Assembly: GCA_018901375.1 (NCBI GenBank) | Contig: JAHIEP010000135.1 | Coordinates: forward strand, 1 to 6,907 | Origin: Nanobdellota archaeon | GTDB lineage: Archaea; Nanobdellota; Nanobdellia; Pacearchaeales; GW2011-AR1 | Length of the DNA stretch: 6,907 bases | Direction of reading: 5' to 3' | Shown here: piece after piece, positions 4,402 to 6,907 of the stretch | Layout of the letters: each line of letters begins with the position of its first letter | How positions within the stretch are numbered: position 1 is the first letter of the stretch | Made by a program: the position numbers and the translations under genes | The notes under the pieces: model-generated | The model's input: only the letters and a program-made list of their open reading frames with translations | The model's database searches: none | What the model was told of the DNA's origin: nothing

Positions 4402-5760
4402 ATGCTAGACAAACTAGGGCAAACCCTAAAATCCGGAATAAACAAAATTTCCAACGCAATATTCCTAGACAAGAAACTCATAGATGGAATCATCAAAGAC
4501 ATCCAAAAATCCCTAATCGAAGCCGACGTAAACATCGAACTAGTCTTCGCCCTTTCCCAAAAAATAAAAAAACTCGCCTACGACGAAACAATAAAAGGAA
4601 TCGACAAAAAAGAACAACTAGTAAAACTAATCCACGACGAAATCCTAATCATTATAGGAGGAAGCAAAAAAGAACTAAAACTCCAAAAAAAATCAAGCAT
4701 CATGTTCCTCGGACTCTACGGCTCTGGAAAAACGACAAGCATCGCAAAACTCGGATTCTACTACGCAAAGCGAGGAAGAAAAGTCGCCCTCCTCGGACTC
4801 GACACCCAAAGACCAGCCGCAATGGACCAACTAGAACAGTTAGCAACAAAAATCAAACTCCCAGCCTTCGTAAACAAAACAGAAAAAGACCCCCTAAAAA
4901 TAATCAAACAATACGAAACCGAATTAAAAAAATACGACCTAATCCTAATCGACACCGCCGGACGAGACGGACTAAATAAAGAGCTAATCAAAGAAATCTC
5001 CTCCCTTAACAAAGCCCTAAAACCAGACTACCGAATCCTAGTCATGCCCGCAGACATCGGACAAACCGCAAAAACTCAGGCCAACGAATTTCAAAAAGCA
5101 CTCTCCATCGACGGTGTAATCATAACAAGAATGGACGGAACGAGTAAAGCCGGAGGAGCCCTAACAGCCTGCGCAGAAACTTCCGCCCCAGTCTACTTCA
5201 TCGGCGTCGGAGAACAAATCCACGAAATAGAAACCTTCGACCCAGAATCTTTCATCCAAAGACTTTTAGGAATGGGCGACCTCCAAGCCCTATTAGAACA
5301 CGTCAAATCAGCAACCGACGAAAAACAAACAAAAAGAATCGAAGAAAGATTGAAAGAAGGAAAATTCACCCTCCTAGACCTCTACTCTCAACTAGAACAA
5401 ATGAACAAACTAGGAAGCATAGACAAAATGCTTGGAATGATTCCAGGAATGTCCGCCGCAAAAGTCCCAAAAGAAGTTTTAGTAAAACAAGAAGCCAAAA
5501 TGAAACATTGGAAATACGCAATAGCCTCGATGACCGAAGACGAAATCGAAAATCCCGAAGTCCTAGAAAAACAAACCTCAAGAATTGCACGAATAGCAAA
5601 AGGTTCCGGAACAACGACGACAGAAATAAGAGAACTCCTAAAACAATACAAAATGCTAAAAGAAATGATGGGCATGCAATCCGGCTTAGCCGAAGGAAAT
5701 ATTGATCCAAAGATGATGCAAAAAATGGCAAAGAAGTTTAAAGGAAAAATGAAGTTATAA
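4402..5760 (+). CDS. srp54: Signal recognition particle GTPase SRP54 (Ffh homologue)
   Basis: A 452-residue protein that binds signal sequences as they leave the ribosome, holds SRP RNA, and pairs with FtsY. The N domain (about 1-90) begins MLDKLGQTLKSGINKI. The G domain shows P-loop GLYGSGKTT (104-112), DTQRPAA (134-140), DTAGR (184-188) and TRMDG at 242-246, an Arg in place of the usual Lys of TKxD. SKAGG and the GVGEQIHEIETFDPESF closing segment follow. The M domain (about 295-452) has GDLQALLEHVK, a Met-rich finger region (MLGMIPGM), the RNA-binding SRIARIAKGSG (393-403) with EIRELLKQYKMLKEMM, and a Met/Lys-rich tail. Length and order are normal for archaea. It stands alone on its strand; only a decayed ftsY 3' copy follows, 16 bases after the stop. 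No SRP RNA gene is seen nearby. Confidence 0.97.
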   Translation: MLDKLGQTLKSGINKISNAIFLDKKLIDGIIKDIQKSLIEADVNIELVFALSQKIKKLAYDETIKGIDKKEQLVKLIHDEILIIIGGSKKELKLQKKSSIMFLGLYGSGKTTSIAKLGFYYAKRGRKVALLGLDTQRPAAMDQLEQLATKIKLPAFVNKTEKDPLKIIKQYETELKKYDLILIDTAGRDGLNKELIKEISSLNKALKPDYRILVMPADIGQTAKTQANEFQKALSIDGVIITRMDGTSKAGGALTACAETSAPVYFIGVGEQIHEIETFDPESFIQRLLGMGDLQALLEHVKSATDEKQTKRIEERLKEGKFTLLDLYSQLEQMNKLGSIDKMLGMIPGMSAAKVPKEVLVKQEAKMKHWKYAIASMTEDEIENPEVLEKQTSRIARIAKGSGTTTTEIRELLKQYKMLKEMMGMQSGLAEGNIDPKMMQKMAKKFKGKMKL

Positions 5761-5776
5761 AAAATAAATTTTAAAA

Positions 5777-5845
5777 ACCGGTCAAGAATACAAAGACATA
5801 GAAATCTTCAACAAGAAAAAGATGGTTGAAAGATTAGGACTATAA
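5777..5845 (+). pseudogene. Third copy of the ftsY 3' end (23 codons)
   Basis: Reads TGQEYKDIEIFNKKKMVERLGL and TAA, matching the ftsY end at 60 of 69 bases with the frame kept. Differences include E to K, I to V and K to R. There is no start codon and an in-frame TAA lies 12 bases before it, so it is not translated as such. It begins 16 bases after the srp54 stop and may serve only as 3' untranslated sequence of srp54. Unlike the other two copies, no surface-protein gene follows it. A T-rich stretch TTGTTTTTCT at 5848 could end transcription. Confidence 0.85.
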
Positions 5846-5890
5846 TTGTTTTTCTAATTAACCATTCCCTTTATCTAACCAACTCATGAA

Positions 5891-5958
5891 CCCTCGTGGC
5901 ATTACCAAAGGAGCGGAAAATTTGGCAAATTCCGAAGAATTTCACATTTTCACGGATA
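5891..5958. repeat. 68-bp repeat, copy 1
   Basis: Identical over 68 bases to 6016-6083, with a centre-to-centre distance of 125. It has no reading frame of note. On the minus strand it contains AAATTC-TTCG-GAATTT (5927-5942), a stem closed by the very stable C(UUCG)G loop. A second possible stem pairs CCAAA/TTTGG (5905-5909 with 5921-5925). Outer CGTG (5895-5898) and CACG (5951-5954) can close the whole unit. It looks like a folded repeat unit (REP- or MITE-like) or a small structured RNA. Confidence 0.9.
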
Positions 5959-5972
5959 GCAAAAGTAGCCAA

Positions 5973-6009
5973 AACATCTAATCTCTATTTTCTAATATCT
6001 AATATCTAG
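5973..6009. repeat. 7-bp tandem repeat CTAATAT between the 68-bp copies
   Basis: Reads as degenerate CTAAT units ending in CTAATAT, CTAATAT and CTAG. It fills the spacer between the two 68-bp repeats and resembles the TAACATC array before ftsY. Confidence 0.55.
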
Positions 6010-6015
6010 CTCACC

Positions 6016-6083
6016 CCCTCGTGGCATTACCAAAGGAGCGGAAAATTTGGCAAATTCCGAAGAATTTCACATTTTCACGGATA
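6016..6083. repeat. 68-bp repeat, copy 2
   Basis: Exact duplicate of 5891-5958, with the C(UUCG)G hairpin at 6052-6067. Its right end lies six bases before the fourth ftsY 3' copy. The lack of any difference between the copies means recent duplication or strong constraint. Confidence 0.9.
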
Positions 6084-6089
6084 ATCTAA

Positions 6090-6176
6090 CCAATCCCCTT
6101 CCTCGGCACCGGTTAAGAATACAAAGACTTGGAAATCTTTAACAAAGAAAAAATGATTGAAAAATTGGGATTATAA
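6090..6176 (+). pseudogene. Fourth copy of the ftsY 3' end, with an internal stop
   Basis: Reads PIPFLGTG, a TAA where ftsY has the Gln codon CAA, then EYKDLEIFNKEKMIEKLGL and TAA. It matches ftsY at 73 of 87 bases but matches the copy at 3311-3472 better (79 of 87), sharing CTC GGC, AAA ATG ATT and the TAA stop. It is noncoding now. The stop codon lies two bases from the end of the convergent second surface gene, the same arrangement as at 3472/3474. Confidence 0.9.
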
Positions 6177-6178
6177 AA

Positions 6179-6856
6179 TCAAATTATCTTCTTACATAAG
6201 AAATCAAAGTTTTCAATATAACTTGAAGCGTACGCCTTTATTCCTGTCGCAACATAACCCTGTGGGCATTCCACAAACAACGGCTTATTATCATACACAA
6301 CATTAACCTCAGAAGAATACATATCATTATTAGCACCACCATACAAGTTAAGTGCCCAAAGAGTATTGGAATTATCCAAAGAAGCACCCACCAAACTTCC
6401 ACAGTTCAACCGAAGATTATAATCAAACATTGACCCGGAATAAAACGTTATTGAACGAATTACCTGATTATTATCACAATTAAGACTCTGAAATTGATTA
6501 TCCAAATTTCCCAAAGGACCCTTGATAGTAGAACCAGAAAGCAAAAAACTACTTTCGATACATTGGGCAGTCATAAATCCATCCACAGCAACACTAACAT
6601 AAACCCTAACACCACTCATTAAATATCCAGAGTCACAAGAAGTTGAATGATCTCTACTGTCTTGATAGATAGATGGTCCCATATTCTGCCAAACTCTAAC
6701 TTCCTCACCAGCACCACCCTCAATCTCCCCAGCACTATGCCCCACAACGCTCGGCTGATTCCCACCATAAGCAACCCCAAACCCAACACCCAAAACCAAA
6801 ACCAAAACCCCAACAAAAACAACCAACTCCTTCCGCCCAATATTAATCATCACCAT
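6179..6856 (-). CDS. Exported or membrane-anchored protein with threefold Cys-paired repeat
   Basis: A 225-residue protein. Residues 1-30 form a signal peptide or anchor (MVMINIGRKEL, a Val/Leu/Gly core, then VAYGG), nearly the same as in surface gene 1. VVGHSAGEIE (37-46) recalls one of the tandem repeats of that protein. The mature part has three repeats that each begin and end with cysteine: 74-99, 127-152 and 197-221. Each holds a core like C[DP]xGYxxxG[VI][RK]xY and a run of about 12 residues to the second Cys. This suggests three disulfide-bonded beta units, as in beta-prism folds; no family is assigned. The start at 6856 is favoured over the ATG at 6850 by the TATA box position. Its stop is two bases from an ftsY 3' copy. 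Confidence 0.8.
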   Translation of the reverse strand: MVMINIGRKELVVFVGVLVLVLGVGFGVAYGGNQPSVVGHSAGEIEGGAGEEVRVWQNMGPSIYQDSRDHSTSCDSGYLMSGVRVYVSVAVDGFMTAQCIESSFLLSGSTIKGPLGNLDNQFQSLNCDNNQVIRSITFYSGSMFDYNLRLNCGSLVGASLDNSNTLWALNLYGGANNDMYSSEVNVVYDNKPLFVECPQGYVATGIKAYASSYIENFDFLCKKII

Positions 6857-6896
6857 CTTAACAAACCAAACAATTAATTCTTTAAATACATTTCTA
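6801..6896 (-). repeat. Conserved 5' edge of surface gene 2 (promoter to signal core)
   Basis: The partner of 4090-4184. It carries the promoter, start codon and signal-sequence codons shared by the two surface genes. The 4090-4184 entry gives the comparison. Confidence 0.85.
6881..6886 (-). promoter_or_regulatory. TATA box of surface gene 2
   Basis: TTTAAA within ATGTATTTAAAGAAT on the minus strand, centred about 27 bases before the ATG at 6856 and 33 before the ATG at 6850, which supports the longer start. It is the same promoter as in surface gene 1. Confidence 0.6.
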
Positions 6897-6907
6897 TTCC
6901 AATAAAC

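Noticed and set aside
5891..6083. CRISPR array
   Set aside because: There are only two repeat copies, of 68 bp, with a single spacer made of a 7-bp microsatellite and no cas gene.

Overview
The window looks like a chromosomal segment of an AT-rich archaeon, most likely a small-genome DPANN lineage (Pacearchaeota/Woesearchaeota-like; this placement is inference). Archaeal signs are a GINS replication protein with an A-B domain order, SRP54 and FtsY of archaeal type, a tRNA gene without an encoded CCA and with U73, and TATA-like boxes about 25-27 bases before start codons (leaderless transcripts). The + strand is C-rich and G-poor throughout, whichever strand is coding.

Layout. Bases 1-800: a small very basic protein (-) diverges from a 98-codon ORF (+) whose last 19 codons lie antisense to a tRNA-Thr(TGT) gene (-). 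Bases 800-3310: a GINS protein (-) diverges from ftsY (+). A heptanucleotide tandem repeat has expanded in frame in ftsY between the N and G domains. ftsY is followed, with ATGA overlaps, by an 84-residue two-helix membrane protein and a 28-residue single-helix ORF; the latter looks like the front of a frameshifted two-helix gene. A noncoding stretch follows with phased 10-bp repeats and a 142-bp inverted-repeat element. Bases 3311-4401: a second copy of the ftsY 3' end, a convergent secreted/anchored protein gene (-), and a repeat-bearing intergenic region. Bases 4402-5760: srp54 (+). Bases 5761-6907: a third ftsY 3' remnant, two identical 68-bp repeats, a fourth ftsY 3' remnant, and a second convergent secreted protein gene (-).

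How the parts relate. SRP54 and FtsY are the two partner GTPases of co-translational targeting to the membrane. The two minus-strand genes encode N-terminally anchored or exported proteins that would be clients of a membrane-targeting route. These two genes share nearly identical promoter and signal-sequence DNA (about 95 bp), but their mature parts differ. Each ends two bases from the stop codon of an ftsY 3' remnant. The two remnants next to surface genes resemble each other more than either resembles the live ftsY end. The main novelty candidate is therefore a variable surface-gene cassette with conserved edges, [ftsY 3' end -> <- surface gene / signal / promoter], which has been duplicated and may be exchanged by recombination. 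No integrase, transposase, CRISPR array or SRP RNA was found.
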